A stretch of 64,000 bases of DNA from Martelella alba (GTDB lineage Bacteria > Pseudomonadota > Gammaproteobacteria > Enterobacterales > Enterobacteriaceae): positions 1 to 64,000 of the forward strand of contig NZ_SZPQ01000018.1 in the NCBI RefSeq assembly GCF_005217455.1, given 5' to 3'. The notes under the pieces were generated by a model. That model was not told where the DNA came from. It did no database searches and saw only the letters and a program-made list of their open reading frames with translations. Positions 1 to 11,008 of the stretch are shown piece by piece. A program made the translations under genes and the position numbers. Numbering within the stretch: position 1 is the first letter of the stretch; every line of letters begins with the position of its first letter.

Positions 1-21
1 AAAGCGAGTATTTTTAGTCAT
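1..21 (-). CDS. IS3-family transposase OrfA, first 7 codons only
   Basis: ATG at 21-19 on the minus strand opens MTKNTRF, which matches the N-terminus of OrfA (helix-turn-helix DNA-binding subunit) of IS629-type elements. A GAGG and an AGG lie just upstream. The rest of the frame is outside the window, so it cannot be said whether the transposase is intact. In this family OrfA and OrfB are joined by programmed frameshifting to give the active transposase. Confidence 0.65.
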
Positions 22-74
22 CCTGTTACCTCTCTCTCAAAGAGTTTAGTCTCCAGGATTCCCGGGGCGGTTCA
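1..74 (-). mobile_element. Terminus of an IS3-family element (IS629-like), cut by window edge
   Basis: Read on the minus strand from position 74, the sequence begins TGAACCGCCCCGGG and continues into CCTGGAGAC. This is the terminal inverted repeat I associate with IS629/IS1203-type elements of the IS3 family. It is followed by a leader with a GAGAGAGAGG ribosome-binding stretch and the first codons of an OrfA at 21. Only one end of the element is in the window, so neither the other terminus nor the target duplication can be checked. The family assignment rests on recognising the end and the OrfA N-terminus. Confidence 0.75.
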
Positions 75-228
75 AAAGCTTTTGTATCACTTCCCTTCTT
101 GGGGAAATATGTTCCATTCGAAGCTTGGTTCCACTCGACCACCTTAATCCGAGAGTTAGACACATCATATAGTTCGCGCCCCTCAGGTGACCAGCTCCCC
201 ATAAATTAACATATCTCAACGTAATCAA
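75..228 (-). pseudogene. Possible gene remnant interrupted by the IS end
   Basis: An open frame starts at 228 (MITLRYVNLWG...) and runs without a stop into the IS terminus, so its last residues are encoded by the IS inverted repeat. The part before the IS has 51-52 codons and resembles no protein I can name. It could be the 5' part of a small gene broken by the insertion or a chance frame. There is no clear Shine-Dalgarno sequence. Low confidence. Confidence 0.2.
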
Positions 229-480
229 CGTCTGCTTTTGGCACTCAGCAGACGTTCGTTGAATTTACATGCTGTACACAGAAAGTTTTGGAAGGGCATA
301 AAATGAGAAGGGTCCAACAGGGTTTTTAAGTATATGGCTACGCGTGATGAACAAAAACCTCGAAAACTGTGGGCACCTAGTATTCACTGCTTATATCTAC
401 TGTAGGTGGTATTATAGATTTAAATTATAAATTAATAAATATCTATATTAATCAATCATTAAATACCAATGCATCATCGT
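227..480. other. AT-rich accessory spacer with one strong hairpin
   Basis: No gene is seen between the remnant and the integrase. It contains a perfect 9-bp inverted repeat, AACGTCTGC at 227-235 and GCAGACGTT at 248-256, with a 12-nt loop. The stretch 410-470 is almost pure A/T. Base composition differs strongly from the core genes to the right, consistent with foreign island DNA. Confidence 0.5.
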
Positions 481-1674
481 TTACGAAACATCAGCACTGC
501 TGTCAGTGGTGCTTACCCATCCATCAAGCTTATCAACCCATTCCTGCATCATTACTTTGCGTTCATCAAGATAAGTCGCGTGGTTATATGTGCGGCGAAC
601 ATTATTGGTATCAGCATGGGCAAGCTGAGCCTCGATAGCATCAGGCCGATAGCCCATCTCGTTCAACCGTGTGCTGCCTGTGGTTCGGGTTGCATGTGGG
701 CTGTAAGTTCCACTCCAGCCGAGGCTTTTAAGTAGCTGACGCAGCGAGTGTGATGTCATCGGGCCACGCGGGTTATCACGGCCCGGAAAGAGATGGTGTC
801 GATGCCCGGTTAATCCCTGTAGCGTTCTGAGCATGTTGACGGCTTGGGAGGGGAGGGGAATAACATGTTCTCTACGAGCTTTCATGCGTGTAGCCGGAAT
901 GGTCCATAGTGCATTATCGAGATCGAATTCTACCCATTCAGCTTCGGTGACTTCGGCTGGCCGCGCCAGCGTCCACCACATTAGCCACATGCAATAGTTA
1001 ACCTGATATGAGCCGCGACTGTTATCAAAACAGCTTAATAGCTTCCCGATTTGCTGTGGATTCAATGCCTGTTTATGCTGTGTCTTATTCGCCGGAAGCG
1101 CCTTGCGTACAGGCCAGACAGGATCGCTGTCAGCTCTAAGCGTTGCCACTGCCAACTCAAAAACCGATGAAATGGTACGTCGGGCTTCAGCAGCAACAGT
1201 CGGAGCGCCGCGTTTAGCGGTTTCCTGAAGAATTTTAAGAATGTGGTGTGGGGTGATCTCTCTGACAGGGAGCTTACCGATTGCGGGGAAAACCACACGT
1301 TCAAGCATATCCAGTCGGCGTGTTTTGGTAATTTCGGCCCAGTCTTTCATCTGCAACCACTCTTTGGCGATCAGCTCAAAGGTGTTAGAAGCGTCATTAA
1401 CCTTGCGGATCTTATCTAACTGACGAGCCTGTGTCGGGCTAACTCCATCTGCGACTTGCTTACGCGCTTGCTCGCATTTCTCGCGAGCTTCGGCGAGCTT
1501 TATCGCTGGATACTCACCCAACGCAAACATGCTTGATTTTCCGTTGAGTTTAAATCGATAGCGCCATGCCTTTTTGCCATTGGGTTTCACTTCGAGGTAG
1601 AGACCATTAAAGTCATTGAGTCGATAGAGTTTTTCTTTCGGCCTGGCACTGCGGCATTGCGTATCAGTGAGCAT
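481..1674 (-). CDS. int: P4-type tyrosine integrase (phage or genomic-island)
   Basis: This is a site-specific tyrosine recombinase of 397 residues that inserts and excises a mobile element at its attachment site. The N-terminus (about 1-90) is the DUF4102 arm-binding domain, followed by a core-binding domain (about 95-190) and the catalytic domain. Visible catalytic residues are Arg238 (LARPAE), the His-x-x-Arg box HATR at 327-330, His353 (QLAH) and the nucleophile Tyr363 (RRTYNHATY). Length and motifs are those of an intact enzyme. It lies 214 bp downstream of the ychF stop codon and reads in the same direction. That is the standard layout of P4-like islands, in which the integrase 5' end faces the host target gene. 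The promoter region carries repeated TGAGTACA motifs. The rest of the island is left of the window. Confidence 0.93.
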   Translation of the reverse strand: MLTDTQCRSARPKEKLYRLNDFNGLYLEVKPNGKKAWRYRFKLNGKSSMFALGEYPAIKLAEAREKCEQARKQVADGVSPTQARQLDKIRKVNDASNTFELIAKEWLQMKDWAEITKTRRLDMLERVVFPAIGKLPVREITPHHILKILQETAKRGAPTVAAEARRTISSVFELAVATLRADSDPVWPVRKALPANKTQHKQALNPQQIGKLLSCFDNSRGSYQVNYCMWLMWWTLARPAEVTEAEWVEFDLDNALWTIPATRMKARREHVIPLPSQAVNMLRTLQGLTGHRHHLFPGRDNPRGPMTSHSLRQLLKSLGWSGTYSPHATRTTGSTRLNEMGYRPDAIEAQLAHADTNNVRRTYNHATYLDERKVMMQEWVDKLDGWVSTTDSSADVS

Positions 1675-1706
1675 AGCGGGTCCTTGACTATTTCTTATAC
1701 CGTTAT

Positions 1707-1758
1707 TGTACTCACCTAAAATGATAATGGAAACGGATTGTACTCATCTATGTACTCA
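1707..1758. repeat. Three TGTACTCA repeats upstream of int (likely arm-type binding sites)
   Basis: TGTACTCA occurs at 1707-1714, 1739-1746 and 1751-1758, all in the same orientation (TGAGTACA when read with int). Repeated TGAGTACA-type octamers upstream of P4-type integrase genes are usually taken as integrase arm sites. The copies at 1739 and 1751 are one helical turn apart (12 bp). The attachment core should lie between here and the end of ychF at 1889. A second set of short repeats, CATGAGA or TATGAGAC, sits at 1775-1792, 1849-1855 and 1869-1875. Confidence 0.5.
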
Positions 1759-1800
1759 TTTTAGACTGCGCTTCCATGAGAGCATATGAGACAATGTGGA

Positions 1801-1830
1801 ATAAAAAATCCACGCAAACGCGTGGATTTT
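1801..1830 (-). terminator. Rho-independent terminator of ychF
   Basis: A perfect 11-bp stem, AAAATCCACGC at 1805-1815 and GCGTGGATTTT at 1820-1830, has a 4-nt loop. On the minus strand it is followed by a run of T (1808-1803). It lies 59 bp after the ychF stop codon, so it ends the pth-ychF transcript. It may also separate that transcript from the integrase. Confidence 0.75.
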
Positions 1831-1888
1831 AGCGGATTTTGTGAGTTTCATGAGATGTTCTGAAACCTCATGAGACAACAAAACTTAT

Positions 1889-2980
1889 TTAGACGTTAAA
1901 CAAAAAGTTCATCACATCGCCATCTCTGACAATGTAGTCTTTACCTTCCGCGCGCATTTTCCCCGCTTCTTTGGCGCCTTGCTCGCCCTTATAGGCAATA
2001 AAGTCCGCAAACGCAATGGTCTGCGCCCGGATAAAGCCCTTTTCGAAATCGGTGTGAATTTTGCCCGCCGCCTGCGGGGCCGTGGCGCCCACCGGAATGG
2101 TCCAGGCGCGGACTTCCTTGACCCCGGCGGTAAAATAGGTTTGCAGGTTCAGCAACTGGTATCCGGCGCGAATGACCCGGTTTAGCCCCGGTTCTTCCAG
2201 TCCCAGTTCCGCCATGAACTCCCCCCGTTCGTCTTCTTCCAGCTCGGCGATATCGGATTCCACCGCCGCACAGACCGGCACCACCACAGAGCCCTCGGCC
2301 TCGGCGATAGCCCGAACCTTATCCAGATGAGGGTTGTTCTCATAACCGTCTTCATTGACATTGGCGATATACATGGTCGGCTTAAGCGTCAGGAAACTCA
2401 AATAGCGGATTGCGGCTTTCTCTTCATCGCTTAGCCCCAGGGTACGCAGCATGCCGGCATCACTTAGGTGGGGCAGGCATCTTTCCAGCACGGCCTGCTC
2501 AACCTTGGCGTCTTTGTCGCCGCCCTTGGCTTTCTTTTGCACCCGCTGCAGCGCGCGCTCGCAGGCTTCCAGATCGGACAGCGCCAACTCGGTGTTAATG
2601 ACATCAATATCTTCCGCGGGGTCGACCCGGCCGGCCACATGGATAATATTGTCGTTTTCGAAACACCGCACCACATGGCCGATGGCTTCCGTTTCACGGA
2701 TATTAGTCAGAAACTGATTGCCAAGACCTTCGCCTTTCGATGCGCCCTTGACCAGGCCGGCGATATCCACGAATTCCATGGTGGTGGGGACAATGCGCTG
2801 TGGCTTGACGATATCGGCCAACTGATCAAGCCGGGCATCGGGCATCGGTACGACCCCGGTGTTCGGTTCTATGGTACAGAAGGGAAAATTCGCCGCCTCG
2901 ATCCCCGCTTTCGTCAATGCATTAAACAGCGTAGATTTGCCGACATTCGGCAATCCCACAATCCCGCATTTAAAACCCAT
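1889..2980 (-). CDS. ychF: Redox-regulated ATPase/GTPase YchF (Obg family)
   Basis: This is a cytosolic P-loop NTPase of 363 residues, the usual length. YchF binds ATP in preference to GTP, associates with the ribosome and influences oxidative-stress responses. The P-loop GLPNVGKS lies at residues 9-16, the switch region PFCTIEPN follows, and the base-specificity motif is NVNE instead of the NKxD of true GTPases, which is the YchF signature. The C-terminus is a TGS domain ending in VMNFLFNV. It follows pth with about 200 bp between them, as in E. coli. The 3' end borders the integrase and looks like the integration target, but the coding frame reads to its normal end. Confidence 0.96.
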   Translation of the reverse strand: MGFKCGIVGLPNVGKSTLFNALTKAGIEAANFPFCTIEPNTGVVPMPDARLDQLADIVKPQRIVPTTMEFVDIAGLVKGASKGEGLGNQFLTNIRETEAIGHVVRCFENDNIIHVAGRVDPAEDIDVINTELALSDLEACERALQRVQKKAKGGDKDAKVEQAVLERCLPHLSDAGMLRTLGLSDEEKAAIRYLSFLTLKPTMYIANVNEDGYENNPHLDKVRAIAEAEGSVVVPVCAAVESDIAELEEDERGEFMAELGLEEPGLNRVIRAGYQLLNLQTYFTAGVKEVRAWTIPVGATAPQAAGKIHTDFEKGFIRAQTIAFADFIAYKGEQGAKEAGKMRAEGKDYIVRDGDVMNFLFNV

Positions 2981-3177
2981 GGTTATATCACCTTACATAG
3001 CTCAATTAATAAACGATTATTCACACGCATCCCGGCATTATCCGTGAACAGAGACGGGATCTCATCATATGCGCCATTATACATCATACCCCAGGTTGCC
3101 TCTTCATTGGCGGCGCTCGCCTGTTTCCGTTACAGCGTGGCCTACACGGCTGGGATTGATGGCCGACGCGCTCCGCA

Positions 3178-3762
3178 TCAGTCCGCCTTGAAACTATGCA
3201 GCCGGTTCATGGCCTTGACGCTGCCTTCCTGTAGCAGAATAGGCGTGCATGCCACCGCTTCGTCGATGGCCTGGTCGATGAGCGCCTGCTCTGTGGACGG
3301 GGGCTTGCCCAGCACGAAACCCACCACTTTGTTTTTGTCGCCGGGATGGCCGATGCCAATACGCAGTCGATGAAACTGCGGATTATTGCCCAAACAACCG
3401 ATAATACTCTTCAGTCCGTTATGCCCGCCGGGACCTCCACCCAATTTCAGTCTGGCATGGCCGGGCGGCAAATCCAACTCGTCATGGGCCACCAGGATCT
3501 CTTCGGGATGGATGCGGTAAAATGTGGCCATGGCCGCCACCGCCTTGCCGCTCAGGTTCATGAACGTGGTGGGCACCAATAGCCTGACGTCCTGACCGGC
3601 GATGATAAGCCGGGCGGTATACCCGTAGAACTTGCCTTCTTCCTTGAGGTCGACGCGTTCCGCGCCGGCCAGCGAATCCACATACCAGGCGCCGGCATTA
3701 TGCCGGGTGGCGGCGTACTCCGCGCCCGGGTTGGCCAAGCCCACTATCAATCTGATTGTCAT
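3178..3762 (-). CDS. pth: Peptidyl-tRNA hydrolase
   Basis: Pth releases tRNA from peptidyl-tRNAs that drop off the ribosome, an essential recycling step in the cytosol. The 194-residue protein starts MTIRLIVGL and has the family's NPG motif and catalytic His21 (ATRHNAG). It also shows MNLSG, the AHDELD segment, GGGPGGHNG and the [12 protein letters not shown] box. A longer frame opens at 3801, but homology to E. coli Pth begins at the ATG at 3762, so that start is preferred. Only a weak GAGAA precedes it. It forms the usual pair with ychF downstream. Confidence 0.96.
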   Translation of the reverse strand: MTIRLIVGLANPGAEYAATRHNAGAWYVDSLAGAERVDLKEEGKFYGYTARLIIAGQDVRLLVPTTFMNLSGKAVAAMATFYRIHPEEILVAHDELDLPPGHARLKLGGGPGGHNGLKSIIGCLGNNPQFHRLRIGIGHPGDKNKVVGFVLGKPPSTEQALIDQAIDEAVACTPILLQEGSVKAMNRLHSFKAD

Positions 3763-3972
3763 GACGTTGCGTATTCTCAATGCTGATGGAGTGCGCGGCA
3801 TCGCCGCGCGAAACAGTATCCGGTTGCCGCGGGGGGCCGCGGCTATCGGTTAACGGATAAGCCGCCTATAGTAGCAGAATTTCCCGGCGCCGATCCGGGA
3901 AACACGCAATGCAAAGCGGCGGGGGTCTCGATGCGATAGCATAAAAGGTAAAATAAGAGAGATCCTATTGTG

Positions 3973-4081
3973 TATAATGCTTTTACCCCTCAGACAGAGC
4001 TAACGCCACACAATGTGAGTGCCGGAGATAAGCGCCGGAGAGGGGCTCTTTCATCTCCCCCGGCCTTGTGCCGGGTTTTTT
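3973..4081 (+). ncRNA. Putative small RNA between pth and the MarR-GNAT gene
   Basis: A consensus TATAAT at 3973-3978 is followed, about 100 nt later, by a textbook terminator at 4059-4081. No convincing gene lies between them, and pth points the other way. A transcript from about 3985 to 4081 would contain an extra hairpin (GGAGA at 4037-4041 with TCTCC at 4054-4058) and a G-rich AGGGG segment. The -35 region is weak. No known RNA family was recognised. The unit could instead be an untranslated leader or encode a very short peptide. Confidence 0.4.
4059..4081 (+). terminator. Rho-independent terminator
   Basis: CCCGGC at 4059-4064 pairs with GCCGGG at 4070-4075 around a 5-nt loop, followed directly by six T (4076-4081). 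It is oriented to end a plus-strand transcript that must start within the preceding pth upstream region. Confidence 0.8.
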
Positions 4082-4196
4082 CTGCCATCATGCCTGACTT
4101 CTGGCCCATCGCGTCAATCCCCGGTTTTTTTAGACCTATCACCAGACAGACCATTGGCCGTGGCCGGTGGGTTGCCGCCAGACAAGAATAAACAAG

Positions 4197-4237
4197 TTGC
4201 TTAATACAACTATTTGGTTGTATAACACAACCAAATA
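4197..4237 (+). promoter_or_regulatory. Promoter overlapped by two palindromes (probable self-operator)
   Basis: TTGCTT at 4197-4202, an 18-bp spacer and TATAAC at 4221-4226 form a good sigma70 promoter for the MarR-GNAT gene. Two inverted repeats overlap it. One is ATACAAC 4204-4210 with GTTGTAT 4217-4223. The other is a perfect 10-bp arm pair, TATTTGGTTG 4211-4220 and CAACCAAATA 4228-4237. MarR proteins bind such palindromes and usually repress their own promoter, so autorepression is the likely reading. Confidence 0.65.
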
Positions 4238-4255
4238 ACCATGGAGATGCCCCCA

Positions 4256-5203
4256 ATGACCACCGTGTCCCTACCGTCCCTAGTGGAAGAAATTCGCGCC
4301 GTCTCGCGCGCAATAGTTCGCGAGATGGGTTTCATGGGCGGCGATTTCGCGGGTACCACGTTGTCGCCTTCCGCCGTGCATGCGCTGATCGAAATCGAAA
4401 AGGGCGGCGTCACCGCCCGCGACCTTGCCGCACGACTGCGTTTGGAGAAATCGAGCGTGAGTCGGATGTTGCGCAAACTGGTGAAGTCCGGCGATGTCAA
4501 CGAGGTATTCGGTGAAAACGACGGCCGCGTCAAGTGGCTGTCCCTGACCCCCGAGGGTCAAAACCGGGTAGCCGCGATCCATGCTTTTGCCCGCGCGCAG
4601 GTGATGGATGCGCTGGGACGCCTGGTGCCCGGACAGGATCGCATAATACTGGAAGGATTGCGCCTCTATGCCGACGCGTTGGTCAGCCGGACGGATGCGG
4701 GGCGGCCCATTGCGTCCATTGAGCTTGTTCAAGGCTACCGGCCAGGACTTATCGCCCGCATAACCGAACTGCACGCGTTATATTATGCGCGGGCATTGGG
4801 GTTCGGTCAGCATTTCGAATCGGTAGTCGCCACGGGCCTGGCCGAGTTCAGCGGCAGGTTGGATAACGCGCGAAACGCCATTTGGACGGCCATACGCCAC
4901 GGCGAAATCATCGGCTCGGTGGCTATCGACGGCCAAGATTTGGGCGCCGATAACGCCCATTTGCGTTGGTTTATCGTCAACGACGATGCCCGTGGCGATG
5001 GCGTCGGGAAACGTTTACTGGATGCCGCTATGGCATTTGTCGAAGAGCAGGGGTTTGCCGAAACCCACTTGTGGACGGTCTCGGGCCTGAACGCCGCACG
5101 GCATCTCTATGAAACGCGGGGGTTTGTACTGGAGGAAGAATGGTCCGGCAGTCAATGGGGCAAAGAAGCGCTGGAGCAACGTTTTGTTCGACGCCGTCGT
5201 TAG
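4256..5203 (+). CDS. MarR-type regulator fused to a GNAT acetyltransferase
   Basis: This is a fusion protein of 315 residues. Residues 1 to about 145 form a MarR winged-helix domain, with a recognition-helix region ARLRLEKSSVSRML and a wing ending VKWLSLTPEG. Residues about 155-310 are a Gcn5-related N-acetyltransferase, with the acetyl-CoA loop RGDGVGKRLL and the C-terminal NAARHLYETRGF segment. Such fusions are known, but their substrates are mostly undefined. The ATG at 4256 is chosen because GGAG at 4243-4246 is spaced 9 nt from it; an in-frame ATG at 4241 is less well placed. The gene sits alone between pth and ychH, where E. coli has none, and a palindromic operator overlaps its promoter. 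The acetyltransferase substrate cannot be deduced. Confidence 0.85.
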   Translation: MTTVSLPSLVEEIRAVSRAIVREMGFMGGDFAGTTLSPSAVHALIEIEKGGVTARDLAARLRLEKSSVSRMLRKLVKSGDVNEVFGENDGRVKWLSLTPEGQNRVAAIHAFARAQVMDALGRLVPGQDRIILEGLRLYADALVSRTDAGRPIASIELVQGYRPGLIARITELHALYYARALGFGQHFESVVATGLAEFSGRLDNARNAIWTAIRHGEIIGSVAIDGQDLGADNAHLRWFIVNDDARGDGVGKRLLDAAMAFVEEQGFAETHLWTVSGLNAARHLYETRGFVLEEEWSGSQWGKEALEQRFVRRRR

Positions 5204-5358
5204 CCCCGCTTTTGTCAGGAAACATGTATTTGTGTGATTAAATGTGCACTTTGTGATCATAGACACGAAGGTCGCTGGCCCATATTGCCTATACTTTAAC
5301 CAAAGGAAGTCTTTGAAATTCTAAAAGTCGATTTCATTGATGAACCCGGAGGTGAACG

Positions 5359-5628
5359 ATGAAACGTAAATCAGCTTTGGTGCTAGGCAATGGTTTAATG
5401 GGGTTCGGGCTGTTTATGATGATAGCCGGACTGGTTTGTTCGGTACTAAACCAACTGCCCCATTTTGATTTAAATCCGTTGTTCGCCAATGGCGCCATAA
5501 TGGGTATTTTCGTTGGGGCATTGTTATGGCTGACCGGCGCACGCTTGGGCGGACACGAACGCATCACGGATCGCTACTGGTGGATAAGGCGTTTCGACTC
5601 CCGTTGCCGGCGCACCAGCCATCATTAA
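5359..5628 (+). CDS. ychH: Stress-induced inner-membrane protein YchH
   Basis: This is an 89-residue protein matching YchH throughout (MKRKSALVLGNGLMGFGL at the start, GARLGGHE and RYWWIRR near the end). Two hydrophobic segments at about 10-32 and 42-62 predict an inner-membrane protein with a basic tail. In E. coli YchH is induced by stress (cAMP-CRP, cadmium, peroxide); its biochemical role is unknown. A GGAGGTG lies 6-7 nt before the ATG. In E. coli dauA lies between ychH and prs; here ychH and prs are direct convergent neighbours. Confidence 0.9.
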   Translation: MKRKSALVLGNGLMGFGLFMMIAGLVCSVLNQLPHFDLNPLFANGAIMGIFVGALLWLTGARLGGHERITDRYWWIRRFDSRCRRTSHH

Positions 5629-5795
5629 AGGCGCTGTTGCTGGCTGCCCATGGCCGCTATCGTAAACCGGTAGCGGCTTGACCTCAATCAGGATGCGACG
5701 ATGCAGCCTGAAGGGGGCAGGGTTTCTCACGTCTTGCCATCTTCAGCGGCGACAGGTTGCCCGGCTTTCACCGCCGCAACACTGCCGCCCGACAA

Positions 5796-7755
<1,960 letters not shown>

Positions 7756-7759
<4 letters not shown>

Positions 7760-8379
7760 TTCAGGCTCCAGGTATCCATTCTAAGCTTGATGAGCTGATC
7801 ATCTTCGCGCAACTCGATATTACCGGGCATTGGCGGCAGCGTATCATCACGGTAATTCAGGTACGAGACTTTCCATCGCCGGCCGTTGTGATAGTAATTG
7901 ACCTGTTTTAGCAGACCCCGGTCATCCAGGGCGAAGTCGTGGGCATCGCCCGGCAGGCCGACCAGCCATTGGCGCAGATTGTCCAGCGGTATGTCCATAC
8001 CGGTAAGTTTTTGCAGCATGGTTTGCGCATCTTCGCTGGTATAGGTTTTGCCCTGATTGTTGATGATTTTCGCCGTGTTGGGACGGACGGAAAGATCAAG
8101 CTCGGTGCCGCCAAGGGGATTGGTTAACAACAGCCGGTAACTGTCGGCATCGGTTTGCGTCCAGTTGAAACGCGCATAAACCCTTTGTCGGCCGGAAATG
8201 TAGGCGAACGCGCCGCGAGTCTGATAGCGGGTCAAATGGGACACGGCGCTTTCATGCTGCCGCCATTCCGGGGAGTCGGGGGTTTTGGCCGGTCCCGAGG
8301 GCGCATGGATACTACAGGCCGCCAGGAGCAAGGCTGCCAGCGGTAGTAACCGGTAACAGGCGGTAATACGCTTCGGCAT
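7756..8379 (-). CDS. lolB: Outer-membrane lipoprotein receptor LolB
   Basis: LolB receives lipoproteins from the periplasmic carrier LolA and inserts them into the outer membrane. It is itself a lipoprotein: a basic N-terminus, a hydrophobic stretch and the lipobox LLAAC with Cys22 as the acylated residue. The mature part (207 residues total) shows the LolB segments [29 protein letters not shown] and the WLVGLPG loop. It is the first gene of a lolB-ispE-prs run and is divergent from hemA, with about 255 bp between the two starts. Confidence 0.94.
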
Positions 8380-8634
8380 GGAAAAAAATTCCTTGTTTTC
8401 GGCATTTTTGCCGGATTTATGGGTTGCATCACGCTAACGGACGGCAAGGGTAGCGTCAATCGCTTTGAGAGGTGGTATTTTAAACCACAATAGTTATATA
8501 TCTATACAGACGCTATAGTGTAAGGGCTATGGTGCGAAAATGCGGTGCGACTTTTCTTGATCACGCGCATCAAGTAGAATGCAATGCATCATAACCATAC
8601 AAATACTCGTATTATTTATCAGCCGTATTCTTCT

Positions 8635-9891
8635 ATGACTTTGCTGGCATTAGGCATTAACCACAAAACAGCGCCGGTCGCCCTTCGTGAACAGGTGGCC
8701 TTCGCGCCCCAGACGCTCGACCATGCTCTTGCCAGCTTGCTGCAACAACCGCTGGTGCAGGGGGGAGTGGTGCTGTCCACCTGCAACCGCACCGAACTCT
8801 ATCTCAGCGTCGAGCAACAGGAAAATGTCCAGGAAATGCTGGTGAGGTGGCTTTGCGATTATCAGCATCTGCAACCCGAGGACGTGCGGCAAAGCCTCTA
8901 TTGGCATCGCGACAATGAAGCGGTCAGTCATCTTATGCGGGTGGCTTGCGGTTTGGATTCCCTGATCCTTGGCGAACCGCAAATCCTCGGGCAAGTTAAA
9001 AAAGCGTTCGCGGATTCCCGCCGCGGCCAATCCCTTTCCGGCGATTTGGAGCGAATGTTTCAAAAAGCCTTTTCCGTGGCCAAACGGGTGCGCACTGAAA
9101 CGGAAATCGGCTCTAACGCGGTGTCGGTGGCGTTTGCCGCCTGTACGCTGGCCCGGCAAATCTTCGAATCCCTGGCGGGCATTACGGTACTGCTGGTGGG
9201 GGCCGGCGAGACCATCGAATTGGTGGCGCGGCATCTGCGCGAGCATAAGGTAGGTTCGCTGATTATTGCCAATCGCACCCGGGAACGGGCCGAGCGGCTG
9301 GCGGAACATGCCGGCGCCGAAACCGTCGACCTGGCGGATATCGAGCTGGCGCTGGCCAGGGCGGATATCGTCATCAGTTCCACCGCCAGTACTTTGCCTG
9401 TCATTGGCAAGGGCATGGTCGAACACGCCATGAAGGCGCGCCGCAACCAGCCGATGCTATTGGTGGATATCGCGGTGCCGCGGGATATTGAGCCCGAGGT
9501 GGGTAAAATCGCCAATGCCTACCTGTATACGGTGGACGACCTTCAGGCCATTATTGAAAAAAATCTGGTGCAACGGCAGTCGGCCGCGGTCAAGGCCGAA
9601 GACATCGTTGCCGAGGAATGCCTGGATTTCATGGGGTGGCTACGCGCGCAAAACGCGGTGGAAACCATCCGCGATTATCGCAGCCATGCCGAGAGCCTGC
9701 GGGCGGAAATCGAGGCGCGCGCGTTGTCCGCGCTCAAACTTGGCGCCGACCCTGAACTCGTGATTCGGGAAATGGGCCATCGCCTCACCCATACACTTAT
9801 CCATGCGCCAACCAAATCGCTGCAACAGGCCGCCCGCGAAGGCGACACGCAGCGTCTGCAAATCTTGCGCGACAGCCTCGGGCTGGATTAG
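8635..9891 (+). CDS. hemA: Glutamyl-tRNA reductase
   Basis: HemA reduces the glutamate on tRNA-Glu to glutamate 1-semialdehyde with NADPH, the first committed step of C5-pathway heme synthesis. The 418-residue protein starts [14 protein letters not shown], the same length as in E. coli, with the nucleophile Cys50 in [10 protein letters not shown]. The NADPH domain carries [16 protein letters not shown], and the C-terminal dimerisation helix ends LRDSLGLD. The frame is open from 8584, but family homology begins at the ATG at 8635. The lysine-rich-free N-terminus GINHKT includes the region through which Lon/ClpAP degradation is controlled in Salmonella. It heads the hemA-prfA-prmC cluster. Confidence 0.97.
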   Translation: MTLLALGINHKTAPVALREQVAFAPQTLDHALASLLQQPLVQGGVVLSTCNRTELYLSVEQQENVQEMLVRWLCDYQHLQPEDVRQSLYWHRDNEAVSHLMRVACGLDSLILGEPQILGQVKKAFADSRRGQSLSGDLERMFQKAFSVAKRVRTETEIGSNAVSVAFAACTLARQIFESLAGITVLLVGAGETIELVARHLREHKVGSLIIANRTRERAERLAEHAGAETVDLADIELALARADIVISSTASTLPVIGKGMVEHAMKARRNQPMLLVDIAVPRDIEPEVGKIANAYLYTVDDLQAIIEKNLVQRQSAAVKAEDIVAEECLDFMGWLRAQNAVETIRDYRSHAESLRAEIEARALSALKLGADPELVIREMGHRLTHTLIHAPTKSLQQAAREGDTQRLQILRDSLGLD

Positions 9892-9925
9892 CGCTGTCTA
9901 TCTCATTAAGGTAAAACCACCATCC

Positions 9926-11008
9926 ATGAAGCCTTCTATTGTTGCCAAATTGGAAGCGTTGCAAGAACGCCGCGAAGAAGTCGAGGTGATGCTCGGCGAT
10001 GCCGATATCATCAGCGACCAGGAGCGATTCCGCGCGCTTTCCCGGGAATATGCGCAACTGAATGATGTGACCGCGTCTTTTCAGCGCTGGCGCCAGGTAC
10101 GGGACGATATCGAAACGGCCCAGGCGCTGCTGGACGATCCGGAAATGCGCGATCTGGCGCAAGAAGAGCTGCAAGAGGCCAAGGCGGCGCAAGCGGAACT
10201 TGAGCGACAACTGCAACTACTTTTACTGCCAAAAGACCCCGATGACGATCGCGGCTGTTTTTTGGAAGTGCGGGCGGGAACCGGCGGCGATGAAGCGGCG
10301 ATATTCGCCGGCGATTTGTTTCGCATGTACAGTCGCTATGCCGAAACGCGCCGTTGGCGTGTGGAAATTATCAGTGCCAGCGATGGCGAACACGGCGGGT
10401 ATAAGGAAGTGATCGCCAAAATCGACCACGAGGGCGCCTACGGGCAACTGAAATTCGAATCGGGCGGTCATCGGGTTCAACGGGTGCCGGAAACCGAGTC
10501 CCAGGGCCGTATACACACCTCGGCTTGTACCGTGGCGGTGATGCCCGCCATACCGGAGGAGGAATTGCCGGAAATCAATCCCATTGATTTGCGTATTGAT
10601 ACTTTCCGCTCCTCCGGCGCCGGCGGGCAACACGTCAACACCACCGATTCGGCCATTCGTATCACCCACCTGCCCACCGGGCTGGTGGTGGAATGCCAGG
10701 ACGAGCGCTCGCAGCACAAAAACAAAGCCAAGGCGCTGGCGGTGCTGGGCGCGCGGTTGCGCGCGGCCCAGGCCCTTAAACGTCAGCAGGAAGAGGCGTC
10801 GACCCGTCGCAATCTGCTGGGCAGCGGCGACCGTTCCGATCGCGTCCGTACCTACAATTTCCCGCAGGGCCGGGTGACCGATCATCGGATCGGGCTGACG
10901 CTATACCGCCTTGATGAAGTGATGGAAGGCAAGCTGGACACCCTTATACAGCCCATCATGCAGGAATATCAGGCGGATCAACTGGCCGCGCTGGCGGAGC
11001 AATCCTGA
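9926..11008 (+). CDS. prfA: Peptide chain release factor RF1
   Basis: RF1 ends translation at UAA and UAG codons. The protein has 360 residues, as in E. coli. The catalytic GGQ motif lies at about residues 233-235 (SGAGGQHVN), the site of glutamine methylation by PrmC. The codon-recognition tripeptide P-x-T is PET ([10 protein letters not shown]) where E. coli has PAT. The ATG at 9926 is chosen by homology, and AAGG lies upstream. The stop overlaps the prmC start by one base (TGATG), so modifier and substrate are coupled. Confidence 0.97.
   Translation: MKPSIVAKLEALQERREEVEVMLGDADIISDQERFRALSREYAQLNDVTASFQRWRQVRDDIETAQALLDDPEMRDLAQEELQEAKAAQAELERQLQLLLLPKDPDDDRGCFLEVRAGTGGDEAAIFAGDLFRMYSRYAETRRWRVEIISASDGEHGGYKEVIAKIDHEGAYGQLKFESGGHRVQRVPETESQGRIHTSACTVAVMPAIPEEELPEINPIDLRIDTFRSSGAGGQHVNTTDSAIRITHLPTGLVVECQDERSQHKNKAKALAVLGARLRAAQALKRQQEEASTRRNLLGSGDRSDRVRTYNFPQGRVTDHRIGLTLYRLDEVMEGKLDTLIQPIMQEYQADQLAALAEQS

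Noticed and set aside
2468..3373. 301-codon plus-strand open frame opposite ychF and pth
   Set aside because: It covers the antisense of two highly conserved genes, has no ribosome-binding site or family resemblance, and is explained by the codon pattern of G/C-rich genes.
8650..9426. 258-codon minus-strand frame opposite hemA
   Set aside because: A shadow of hemA; its residue content (His, Gly, Gln, Arg rich) is typical of antisense frames.
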